Assembly (NCBI GenBank): GCA_019689775.1
Contig: JADGGV010000277.1
Coordinates: forward strand, 1 to 5,829
Source of the DNA: Gemmatimonadota bacterium
GTDB lineage: Bacteria > Gemmatimonadota > Gemmatimonadetes > Longimicrobiales > RSA9
Length of the DNA stretch: 5,829 nt
Reading direction: 5' to 3'
Part shown: positions 1 to 5,734 of the stretch, piece after piece
How the letters are laid out: each line of letters begins with the position of its first letter
How positions within the stretch are numbered: the first letter of the stretch is position 1
Program-made: the position numbers and the translations under genes
The notes under the pieces: model-generated
What the model saw: the letters and a program-made list of their open reading frames with translations, nothing else
The model's database searches: none
What the model was told of the DNA's origin: nothing

Positions 1-37
1 CGATGATCTGCTCCTCGGTGAACCTGCTCTTCCGCAT
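1..37 (-). CDS. IS3-family transposase OrfA, N-terminal fragment
   Basis: The first twelve codons from the ATG at 37 read MRKSRFTEEQII, then the window ends. This N-terminus is characteristic of the OrfA helix-turn-helix protein of IS3-family elements (IS407/IS2-like groups). OrfA binds the element's ends, and OrfA-OrfB fusions made by frameshifting carry the DDE transposase. A strong Shine-Dalgarno (GGAGGAGG on the minus strand, positions 49-42) sits just upstream of the ATG and supports this start. Whether the rest of the gene is intact cannot be seen. Confidence 0.85.
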   Translation of the reverse strand, partial: MRKSRFTEEQII

Positions 38-58
38 GGCTCCTCCTCCGGGGGAGCC
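38..58 (-). promoter_or_regulatory. Small hairpin overlapping the OrfA ribosome binding site
   Basis: On the minus strand GGCTCC (58-53) can pair with GGAGCC (43-38), leaving a 9-base loop that contains most of the purine-rich Shine-Dalgarno. The 3' arm abuts the OrfA ATG. Many insertion sequences carry inverted repeats near their start that hide the ribosome binding site in transcripts entering from outside, limiting transposase synthesis. That role is inferred here. The stem is only 6 bp. Confidence 0.35.
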
Positions 59-94
59 CCAAAATAGCTGGATCAGGTTCCGGGGGTCAGCTCA

Positions 95-343
95 CCCGGT
101 GGGGGGCCCGGGATCCGGCGCGGGGTCGTCGGCGCGTTCGATCGCCGCGGGGCGGAGTGATCGCCATACCGGCTTCCGGTGGGAGCCGTGCACGCGGCGG
201 ACGAGGTCGACGCGTCAGGAGCGCCGGACGCACGACGGACGCGCGAGAACGCGTCTCATCCCGGCGACCCTGCATGGCGACGCGCGGTTCGCCCACGCGA
301 ACCGCGGGGTCACTCGCCCAGGGGTGCGGGGGTCGAACCTGCG
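95..343. other. Non-coding spacer between the operon end and the IS3-family element
   Basis: These 249 bases lie downstream of the CARF-HEPN gene. Open frames cross them on both strands, but they have no recognisable protein family, no good ribosome binding site, and look like products of high GC. The only clear structure is the perfect hairpin at 283-306. No repeated unit suggesting a CRISPR array was found. Confidence 0.5.
283..306 (-). terminator. Perfect 10-bp hairpin after the cas operon, candidate transcription terminator
   Basis: CGCGGTTCGC (283-292) and GCGAACCGCG (297-306) are exact reverse complements separated by a 4-base loop (293-296). The hairpin lies 37 bases beyond the TAA stop of the last operon gene, where a terminator is expected. 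On the operon's transcript it is not followed by a run of U, so it is not a textbook rho-independent terminator. It could work as a U-less terminator, mark the 3' end by blocking exonucleases, or be a protein site. The perfect dyad and its position are observed; the function is inferred. Confidence 0.45.
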
Positions 344-1618
344 TTACGGGATGGAGAGCACAGGGAACCGGGGCAGCTCGTCGGGCTGGATTTCAGTCAG
401 TTCGAGCACCTTGGTCCAAAGGCTGTTACACACCTTCTCGCCGACAGGCTTGAAGCCGTGCGCGAGGATGGAATCGTTGCGCGCGGTCAGCGGGGAGCCT
501 TTCCTCTCAGCCAGGCCGAGGGTGTCGAACCGCTCGGCAAGCGGATCCCCCAACGCGCGCAGGAGCTCGTACGCCATCTGGAGACCGACCATCACCGTGC
601 CGTCGTCCCGAGCCTGGCGGGCCCAGTCCGTGTCGAGCGGCGGCGGAAGCCGGTCGAGCGGCACGGCGCTCGTGCTTTCGATGCCGTGCCGCTCGCGGAG
701 CGCGAGCTGGGCCGCGACCTCCGTCGCGCGGTAGAGGCGGGCGACGGCGTCGTCGAATCGTCCTTCGTTCCGGCGCCGGTCGGCGTTCGCGAGGAGGTCG
801 ACGAGCAGCGCCCGGGTGGGCGTGGAGCTATCGCGCAGCCGTTCGAGGTGCCGTAGGTGGGCTCGCGCCGCACCGAGCGCCCGCTCGGCTCGCCCCGGCC
901 CGATCGCGGCCACGAGGTCGTTCTCGGTCTCGATCGCATCCCGGAGCGGCTTGATGGCCTTCTCGTGCCGGAACCGGTCCCACGCGCCGTACGCCTCGGC
1001 GAGGTGGCGGAGCGCGAGTAGCTCGCGCTTTACGCGCCCGTTATCGGCCCCGTTCCGGGCCGCGTCGAGTGCCTGGAACGCCAGATCGAAGGCGCCACCG
1101 TCGAAGGCGCGACACGCGTCGTCGATGGCCTGGTATCCGAGGCTGTCCCACGGGTTGGCGGTGTGGACGATCCGCTCGAAGCCGGACTCGACCACCCCGA
1201 CGCCACCCCTGGTCCGCTGCTCGCCGCCGACGTAGGAGAACCTACACGGCCAGCGCCGGGCACAGAGTGCGAGCGCGGCGGCCATCGTCTTGGTGCCGCC
1301 GGTCGGGTCGACCACGATCTCGAAGCCGTCGCCGCGGCGCCGCCACTCGGCCACCGTCTCCTCCAGGCGGCGCACGGTCCGCACGCAGGCGTTCAAGTCG
1401 TCTGCGCCGTCGACCACGACCGTGTCGTGGCTGCCCTCCGGGAGTGGCGCACCCGCGCCCGCCGCAAGCGCGCGGATCTCGCCGACCTGCGCGGCCGACT
1501 GGTGCGAGGCGACGAAGACGACGCGGCTGGGTCGCCAATGCTTCAGCGAGGCGACGATGGCGTCGGGGCTTCCGCCGACCGTCGCCACGAGCAGGGTCTG
1601 GTGCGCGTCCGGGCTCAT
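344..1618 (-). CDS. CARF-HEPN ribonuclease, TIGR02710/Cas02710 family (Csm6-like type III accessory effector)
   Basis: This 424-residue protein is probably a cyclic-oligoadenylate-activated RNase. The N-terminal half is a CARF domain. It opens with a beta strand and glycine turn (LLVATVGGSPDAIV, 9-22), a second strand (VVFVAS, 33-38), and the signature DPTGGTK (104-110) followed by an Ala-rich helix. A helical HEPN-like region follows, including RRRNEGRFDDAVARLYRATE (281-300). Near the C-terminus RNDSILAH (R380 to H387) fits the R-X4-6-H HEPN catalytic motif. These features match the TIGR02710/Cas02710 branch rather than classic Csm6. The ATG at 1618 overlaps the csm4 stop (ATGA) and is preceded by GAGG; a longer frame up to 1777 would lie inside csm4 and is rejected. 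Known CARF-HEPN relatives act as dimers and degrade RNA non-specifically on binding cA4 or cA6. The ligand here cannot be told from sequence. Confidence 0.88.
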   Translation of the reverse strand: MSPDAHQTLLVATVGGSPDAIVASLKHWRPSRVVFVASHQSAAQVGEIRALAAGAGAPLPEGSHDTVVVDGADDLNACVRTVRRLEETVAEWRRRGDGFEIVVDPTGGTKTMAAALALCARRWPCRFSYVGGEQRTRGGVGVVESGFERIVHTANPWDSLGYQAIDDACRAFDGGAFDLAFQALDAARNGADNGRVKRELLALRHLAEAYGAWDRFRHEKAIKPLRDAIETENDLVAAIGPGRAERALGAARAHLRHLERLRDSSTPTRALLVDLLANADRRRNEGRFDDAVARLYRATEVAAQLALRERHGIESTSAVPLDRLPPPLDTDWARQARDDGTVMVGLQMAYELLRALGDPLAERFDTLGLAERKGSPLTARNDSILAHGFKPVGEKVCNSLWTKVLELTEIQPDELPRFPVLSIP

Positions 1619-2595
1619 GGCAGCCTCAGCGACGCGGGAACGGTGAGCCCGAACGCCGGATGGACCACCTCGATCCCGCGGGCGCGGAGGCGGGCGGAAG
1701 GGTCCGGTGGGAGCAGCTCGTCCATGGGCACCGCACGGCCGAGGAAGCCCGGCGCGCCCGCCGGAGCCTGGAAGCACGCGCCGGGGCGAACGAGCAGCAG
1801 CGGTCGTTTCCGGACTTGCTTCTCATCGAGACCGAGGCTCGGGCCGAGGACCCCGCATTTCGTGAATGCCTCCCAGATCCCGCGCACCGGGTCGGAGCGC
1901 GCGGGCTGGAAGGTCGAAAGGACGATCACACTGGCGGCCTCCGGTTGCGGGTCGGCCGGGAAATCCACGGGCTCCAGGTCCGGCGCGCCGTCGGGGAAGT
2001 CGAAGGCGCCCTTCCCCACCGCGGCATCGGCGCCGAAGCCGACGCCGGCCAGCTCCTCGAAGAGGCCGAGGAGGAGGTCCGCCGCATCCGCCTGGACGCG
2101 GACGTAGACCGAGAGCCAATCGGCGCCGCCCATCGCGGCGGCGCGGGGGTCGAGTCGGGCCTCGGCGAGCGTGAAGAGCGATCCGCTTTCCCCCGTCGTG
2201 TCGTTGAGCCGGCCGAGCGTGTTGCGTGTGTGGTCGTGCTCCGCGATCGGCGATTCGAGCACGAGATCAGCCGTCCCGAGCGCCTCGCCCCGCCGCGCGC
2301 GCTCGAAGGCGGCCGGCCGAAGCCAGCGGGCGCGCTTCACCAGCTTTCGGTCGGCCGGTGCCCATTCGGCTTGGCGGACGGCGAGCGGCATGGGAAGGAG
2401 ATCGCCCGGGAACGCGTCGGACAGGACGAATGGTGGCGCGCCCTCCAACATCGGCTCGGTGATGCGGGCGCGGAGCACGTCCCCACCCTCCGTGCGCGCG
2501 CACATCCAGCACAGCAACCCGGCGAGCGTGTCCGCCTGCCACGGCGTCCGCCAGGGGCCACGCGGGCGGATGCGGATCCGGTACAGCCGGTTCAT
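1615..2595 (-). CDS. csm4: Type III-A CRISPR RAMP protein Csm4 (Cas5 group)
   Basis: This 326-residue protein is expected to cap the 5' handle of the crRNA and link Cas10 to the Csm3 filament. Csm4-like features are the N-terminal PWRTPWQADTLAGLLCW (14-30), then PFVLSDAFPGDLLPMPL (55-71), a central HTRNTLGRLNDTTGESGSLF segment (122-141), the glycine-rich RAMP loop GFGADAAVGKGAF (186-198), and a C-terminal HPAFGLTVP (312-320). Its length is ordinary for the family. The ATG at 2595 shares one base with the csm3 stop (TGATG), so translation is probably coupled; an open frame continues upstream to 3174 but only as a shadow of csm3. The stop overlaps the start of the CARF gene by 4 bases. A csm5 gene would normally follow and does not. 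Csx10 is an alternative name for distant Cas5 relatives, but the motifs favour Csm4. Confidence 0.9.
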   Translation of the reverse strand: MNRLYRIRIRPRGPWRTPWQADTLAGLLCWMCARTEGGDVLRARITEPMLEGAPPFVLSDAFPGDLLPMPLAVRQAEWAPADRKLVKRARWLRPAAFERARRGEALGTADLVLESPIAEHDHTRNTLGRLNDTTGESGSLFTLAEARLDPRAAAMGGADWLSVYVRVQADAADLLLGLFEELAGVGFGADAAVGKGAFDFPDGAPDLEPVDFPADPQPEAASVIVLSTFQPARSDPVRGIWEAFTKCGVLGPSLGLDEKQVRKRPLLLVRPGACFQAPAGAPGFLGRAVPMDELLPPDPSARLRARGIEVVHPAFGLTVPASLRLP

Positions 2596-3281
2596 CACAC
2601 CGCGTCCCGCGGCCGTCCGGCGCCACGCCGGCGCTCGGATCGCACGATCCGTTCGACCGTGATCTCTACGCTCCCGTAGCCCTTGCTGGTACCGCTCCCG
2701 ATCCCGCAATCCTCGACGAGGTCCAGGCCGTGGTAGACGACCTCGCGCAGCGCCTCCCAGCCCCGGAATTCCCGGTCGTCCGCGTACCGGTAGGTGAAGT
2801 CGGCGTCGATGTCGAAGACTTGCAATCCGATCTCGAGCGCGAACTTGGATCCCGGCGCCACCCGCTCGACCGTGCGCGGGTGCTGGGCCGTGTTCGCCTG
2901 CCGCTGGATGATGCTCTCCGTCTTCAGCTCCGTCTGCCCGCCTTCCAGCAGCGGGGCATCGCGCACCAGGATCCGCGACGGGCCGAGGTTGTGATCGGTT
3001 TTCTTGTGCGGCCCGAAGACGCGGCAGACCGGGCAGTCCAGGCGCGCGCAGCCGCACGGCTCCTGGGGATTCTTGCCGAAGCGTCCGTGGTGGCGCTCCA
3101 GGGCCGAGCGCATCCTGCCCTTGAGCGAGGAGCCGGGGATGTACGGTTTGCCGGTCACCGGGTCCTTGATGCACGTCAGGTCCGTGCCGCCGATCTGAAG
3201 GATGTCGTCGCTCCCGCCGATGCGGGTCCCGCTCAGCAGCTTGATATGACCGATGAACCGCAGGTGGTGGATCTTGCGCAT
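2595..3281 (-). CDS. csm3: Type III-A CRISPR RAMP protein Csm3 (Cas7 group), target-RNA endonuclease
   Basis: This 228-residue protein is the repeated backbone subunit that wraps the crRNA and cuts bound target RNA at 6-nt intervals in characterised Csm complexes. The N-terminus carries the family signature: SGTRIGGSDDILQIGGTD (17-34), then IKDPVTGKPYIPGSSLKGRM (38-57). D34 aligns with the catalytic aspartate (D33) of Streptococcus Csm3, so RNA cleavage is likely retained. C76, C78, C83 and C86, with H64/H65 nearby, form a probable zinc site as in other Csm3 proteins. The C-terminal glycine-rich loop GIGSGTSKGYGSVEI spans 193-207. A Shine-Dalgarno (GAGGGGAG, 3296-3289) lies 7 bases before the ATG, inside the end of csm2; the gap to csm2 is 3 bases. 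A basic tail (SERRRGAGRPR, 215-225) ends the protein. This is the only Cas7-type gene in the window. Confidence 0.95.
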   Translation of the reverse strand: MRKIHHLRFIGHIKLLSGTRIGGSDDILQIGGTDLTCIKDPVTGKPYIPGSSLKGRMRSALERHHGRFGKNPQEPCGCARLDCPVCRVFGPHKKTDHNLGPSRILVRDAPLLEGGQTELKTESIIQRQANTAQHPRTVERVAPGSKFALEIGLQVFDIDADFTYRYADDREFRGWEALREVVYHGLDLVEDCGIGSGTSKGYGSVEITVERIVRSERRRGAGRPRDAV

Positions 3282-3284
3282 CGC

Positions 3285-3779
3285 TCAGCTCCCCTCGCGT
3301 CGGATATGGATCGAGCCGAAGCCGACCAGCGCCTCGAAATGCGGTAGGAAGCCACGGAGAAAGGCCTTCTCGTCGCAGATCGCGGCGACGTTCCGGCGGA
3401 TGAACTCGTGGAACAGCGTCGGGATCTTCTTCGGCGTCTTGCCGAACGCATCCTGCGCGGCCGCATCGAGGAAGACCACCTGCGGCCGTACGTCGAGCCA
3501 GGACGCCTCACCCGACCTCAGCCGCGATTCGATGCGCCGGCAGTGCTGGAAGAAGCGGCGGACTTGCGCGCTCGTCAGCGGTGGCCGGGATTCGGCCATC
3601 CGCTGCACCAGCGGCTCGACCCGCTCGCGTGCGACGTACTCGATCCTGAGGTGCCCGTCGGCATCGAAGTAGCCGCCCTCCAGGTAGCCGGGCCAGAGGT
3701 CCTCGATGCGCTCGCGTTCCGGCGCCCCCGCGGCACCCGGTCCGGAGCCGGCCGGTGGGCGCTGGCGGAAATGGTTCAT
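3285..3779 (-). CDS. csm2: Type III-A CRISPR small subunit Csm2 (Cas11)
   Basis: This 164-residue protein is expected to form the inner filament of the Csm complex and contact the crRNA-target duplex. Residues 1-24 are a Pro/Gly/Ala-rich, probably disordered extension. The family core follows: a WPGYLEGGYFDADGHLRIEY segment (29-48), the helix LTSAQVRRFFQHCRRIE (68-84), and the closing FLRGFLPHFEALVGF (140-154), which is the typical Csm2 ending. It is somewhat longer than many Csm2 proteins because of the N-terminal tail. The ATG overlaps the cas10 stop by 4 bases (ATGA), and a strong AGGAGG (3789-3784) sits 4 bases upstream, inside the cas10 coding end, which fixes the start. No catalytic function is expected. 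Confidence 0.92.
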   Translation of the reverse strand: MNHFRQRPPAGSGPGAAGAPERERIEDLWPGYLEGGYFDADGHLRIEYVARERVEPLVQRMAESRPPLTSAQVRRFFQHCRRIESRLRSGEASWLDVRPQVVFLDAAAQDAFGKTPKKIPTLFHEFIRRNVAAICDEKAFLRGFLPHFEALVGFGSIHIRREGS

Positions 3780-5473
3780 GAAGCCTCCTCTCGAGTGGCG
3801 GTGCGAGTCGCCAGGAGCGCGTAACGGAGGATTGCGGGGAGGTAGACGACCTCGGCGTCGCTGGCATCACCGGCCGCGAGACCGCTCACGATGCGGTCCG
3901 CCCACCGGCGGATGGCGCGCCGGTCGGCATCCGCGTCGTCCGGCCGGGGAAAATTCCGGGCGACGTGGTACGTCAGGCGCGGGATGGCCAGCGCGCGGTC
4001 ACCGGGCTCCTCCTCGGATGCGTCGCCACGATGGAGCAGGACGAACCGCAGCATCGTGTGGAGCCAGCCGCGCTCCATCCGCCCGGACGCCACCCAGTCG
4101 GCCAGGCGCGTCGCGGCTCGCGTGATGGCCGCGTGCTCCTTCCACTTCCAGACCTGACCGAGCGCGGCGAACTGGTCTTTCGGCGCCGTGGCGCCGGCCG
4201 CGGGTTCCGCCTTCGCCCGCTCGAGCAACGCCTCGACCTGGGCCGCGGCGCGGCGGGTCGGGTACCGATAGCGCACCACCGCCAGCCCACCGCTGATGGT
4301 CAGGCCGGCGTCGCCGAAACGGTTGGCGAACCGCCGCTGGACCTCGCCGGCCAGGTCCAGCATCCGGTCCCACGGGCCGACGAGCAGGAGGTCGTCACCG
4401 CCGGCGAAGACGGTGTAGGTGGACGCCCATTTAGGCTGCTCCAGCAGGGCGGTCAGCTCGATCGCGAAGAAGTCGTCCAGCTCGTTGCTGAAGCGGGCCA
4501 GCTCGCCCAGGTCCTTCGCGGAGGCGAGTCGATCGGCGATCGCGGCGCCGAGCGAATCCGCGTCCATCTTGAGCCAGCCCAGGTAGGGCGCTCCGCGCGC
4601 GGCGCGGACCAGCTCCTCGAACAGGACGGGCGAGCCGTCCGGCTTCTTCGGCACGTGGCGGGCGAGCGGCCGGCGGATCGTGTCAGGAGACGCGGGCCCC
4701 GGCGCCCGCGCGGCGACGCGGAGATCGGCGCTCAGCAGCGGCGGAGGGCCGTGGCGGCCCGGCCCCTCGAGCGTTGCGCGGAGCCCGGGGAGCCCGACGG
4801 CGGGCGTCGCGCCGTTCGTCGCCAGCGCGTCGTCCACCGCCTCGCGGAGGACCAGCCGCGCCGCGCCGGGCAGCGCCGCACCGAGCAGCCGGAAGGTCTT
4901 GTCCTCGGCGTGTCGATCCACGGCATCGAGCACCAGTCGGTCCGGCCGCCACCATTCTCCGTCCACGGCAGACGCGGACCACGGGCGGAGCTTGCTCCGC
5001 TGTAGGGCAAGGAGCGCCGACTCGTAGCGCTGGGCGGGAGTCGCGGCCGCGGATGATTCCGTAGACCAGCCGAGCGCGAACGTGATCTCCCCGGCGGTAT
5101 TGCGCGCGAGCCAGCGCTCGACCTCTGCCCGCTCCTGGTCGAGCGAGGCCGCCGCATCCACAAGGTCATCGCTTGCCTCGATGGCGAACCGCCCCGCCGC
5201 GCAAAAGAGCAGCGAATCGCGCGGGAGGCCGAGCGCGCGCTGGACCCGGAACGCGAGCGACTCGGTGAGGATCTGGAGGAAGAACGAGCGGGCGCGGAGC
5301 ATGCGCGCCTGGCCCCCCTCCTCCTCGGGGAGCGCGAAGAGGAATCCCTGGATACCGGAGATGTCGCCCAGGATCAGCATCTCGGGGTTGGCCACGCGCG
5401 TCGTGACCGCGACCGTGTGAGTTGCGCCTCGGCTCGGCAATGACCGCTGGGCGGCGATGCCACGCAACGGCAC
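3776..5473 (-). CDS. cas10: Type III CRISPR large subunit Cas10/Csm1, HD-less, GGDD intact
   Basis: This 565-residue protein is the signalling subunit, expected to convert ATP to cyclic oligoadenylate when the complex binds target RNA. Palm 1 begins almost at once with GDISGIQGFLF (36-46). RRPLARHVPKKPDGSPVLFEEL (267-288) is the usual Csm1 lead-in to palm 2, followed by LGWLKMDADSLG (298-309) and the active-site FAGGDDLLLVG (356-366, GGDD at 358-361). A helical C-terminal domain follows from about 430. Characterised Csm1 proteins are usually about 750-850 residues, with an N-terminal HD nuclease and a four-Cys zinc ribbon. Here nothing precedes palm 1, and the only cysteine is C91. The start is uncertain: 5473 is GTG without a good Shine-Dalgarno, and GTG at 5395 (residue 27) or ATG at 5380 (residue 32) fit the domain boundary better. 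In-frame sequence upstream of 5473 reaches a TGA at 5570-5572 without adding an HD. Confidence 0.93.
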   Translation of the reverse strand: MPLRGIAAQRSLPSRGATHTVAVTTRVANPEMLILGDISGIQGFLFALPEEEGGQARMLRARSFFLQILTESLAFRVQRALGLPRDSLLFCAAGRFAIEASDDLVDAAASLDQERAEVERWLARNTAGEITFALGWSTESSAAATPAQRYESALLALQRSKLRPWSASAVDGEWWRPDRLVLDAVDRHAEDKTFRLLGAALPGAARLVLREAVDDALATNGATPAVGLPGLRATLEGPGRHGPPPLLSADLRVAARAPGPASPDTIRRPLARHVPKKPDGSPVLFEELVRAARGAPYLGWLKMDADSLGAAIADRLASAKDLGELARFSNELDDFFAIELTALLEQPKWASTYTVFAGGDDLLLVGPWDRMLDLAGEVQRRFANRFGDAGLTISGGLAVVRYRYPTRRAAAQVEALLERAKAEPAAGATAPKDQFAALGQVWKWKEHAAITRAATRLADWVASGRMERGWLHTMLRFVLLHRGDASEEEPGDRALAIPRLTYHVARNFPRPDDADADRRAIRRWADRIVSGLAAGDASDAEVVYLPAILRYALLATRTATREEAS

Positions 5474-5675
5474 GCGCGCATCCCGCGATCGTTCCGGGGG
5501 CGGCTGGCGTCGGTCAAGCCCGGCTGCGGGCTTCGGAATCGGCCGTGGATCGGGGTTTCGGATACCGGCTCACCCGCCCGGGCGCGGCCTGGGCACGCGC
5601 CCCGCGCGATGAGCCGCTAAGGATCCTACGCGGGGCCGTACAGGAGCCGACCAGGATCGCCGTAATGACGACGCA

Positions 5676-5702
5676 GCGATAAACGATACACCAGTCTATC
5701 GC
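5676..5702. repeat. Inverted repeat GCGATA-15-TATCGC, possible operator
   Basis: GCGATA (5676-5681) and TATCGC (5697-5702) are perfect complements separated by 15 bases. A nested GATA/TATC pair lies inside on the minus strand. The centre-to-centre distance of 21 bases is two helical turns, as for many dimeric repressors. It sits in the only AT-rich stretch upstream of the operon. The arms are short, so chance is a real possibility. Confidence 0.25.
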
Positions 5703-5712
5703 AGGTTGCCAT
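5683..5712 (-). promoter_or_regulatory. Weak sigma-70-like promoter candidate for the cas operon
   Basis: On the minus strand ATGGCA (5712-5707, 4 of 6 to TTGACA) and TATCGT (5688-5683, 4 of 6 to TATAAT) are separated by 18 bases. Transcription would start near 5675 and run towards cas10. The -10-like box lies inside the inverted repeat at 5676-5702. The match is poor, and the host's sigma preferences are unknown. Confidence 0.18.
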
Positions 5713-5734
5713 ACCCCGGGATCACGTCGCCTAG

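Larger units (their letters stand above)
1..94 (-). mobile_element. Left end of an IS3-family insertion sequence (partial, continues off the window)
   Basis: Reading the minus strand from about position 94, the sequence begins TGAGCTGACCCCCGG and runs about 55 bases to an ATG at 37 that opens a typical IS3-family OrfA. IS3-family ends usually begin with TG and carry a C-rich tract, which fits. The exact tip could be 94 (TGAGCTGACC) or 89 (TGACCCCCGG); without the other end or the target duplication it cannot be fixed. The element extends leftwards, away from the cas operon. Confidence 0.75.
5474..5734. other. Intergenic region upstream of cas10, no convincing gene
   Basis: These 261 bases lie between the cas10 start and the right-hand IS end. 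Every minus-strand frame is broken or lacks a usable start. A plus-strand frame (5422-5682) overlaps the cas10 N-terminus and resembles no protein I know. The part at about 5660-5715 is the AT-richest in the window and is the likeliest site for the operon promoter. If cas10 starts at 5380 or 5395, the untranslated leader is longer. Confidence 0.5.

Noticed and set aside
251..270. Minus-strand GTCGCCGGGATGAGAC, resembling the 3' end of a type III CRISPR repeat
   Set aside because: It occurs once only. No second copy or regular spacing exists in the window, so it cannot be called a repeat or array remnant.
321..345. tRNA T-arm-like sequence (GCAGGTTCGACCCCCGC on the minus strand)
   Set aside because: The stem has a mismatch. 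The sequence 5' to it is the end of the CARF-HEPN gene with no acceptor, D or anticodon arms, and no CCA follows.
1069..2679. Long plus-strand frame of 536 codons antisense to csm4 and the CARF gene
   Set aside because: It is Arg/Pro/Gly-rich without any family motif and mirrors two well-supported minus-strand genes. Long antisense frames are expected at this GC content.
3965..5005. Plus-strand frame of 346 codons antisense to cas10
   Set aside because: Composition is Arg/Gly-rich with no recognisable domain, and it lies inside cas10. It is a GC shadow.
5422..5682. Plus-strand 86-codon frame upstream of and overlapping the cas10 start
   Set aside because: No known domain, no clear ribosome binding site, and it overlaps the cas10 N-terminal region on the opposite strand.
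5641..5690. Minus-strand frame reading VVITAILVGSCTAP, like a lipoprotein signal with a lipobox
   Set aside because: No ATG, GTG or TTG start lies upstream in that frame within the region, and the continuation is low-complexity Arg/Ser/Ala. Probably chance.
5626..5712. 28-residue minus-strand frame starting MATCDRLVYRLSLRRHYGDP and containing GDPGRLLY, loosely like the HDIGK motif of a Cas10 HD domain
   Set aside because: It is short, lacks the HD residues, is out of frame with cas10, and ends at a TAG. The resemblance is too weak to call an HD remnant.
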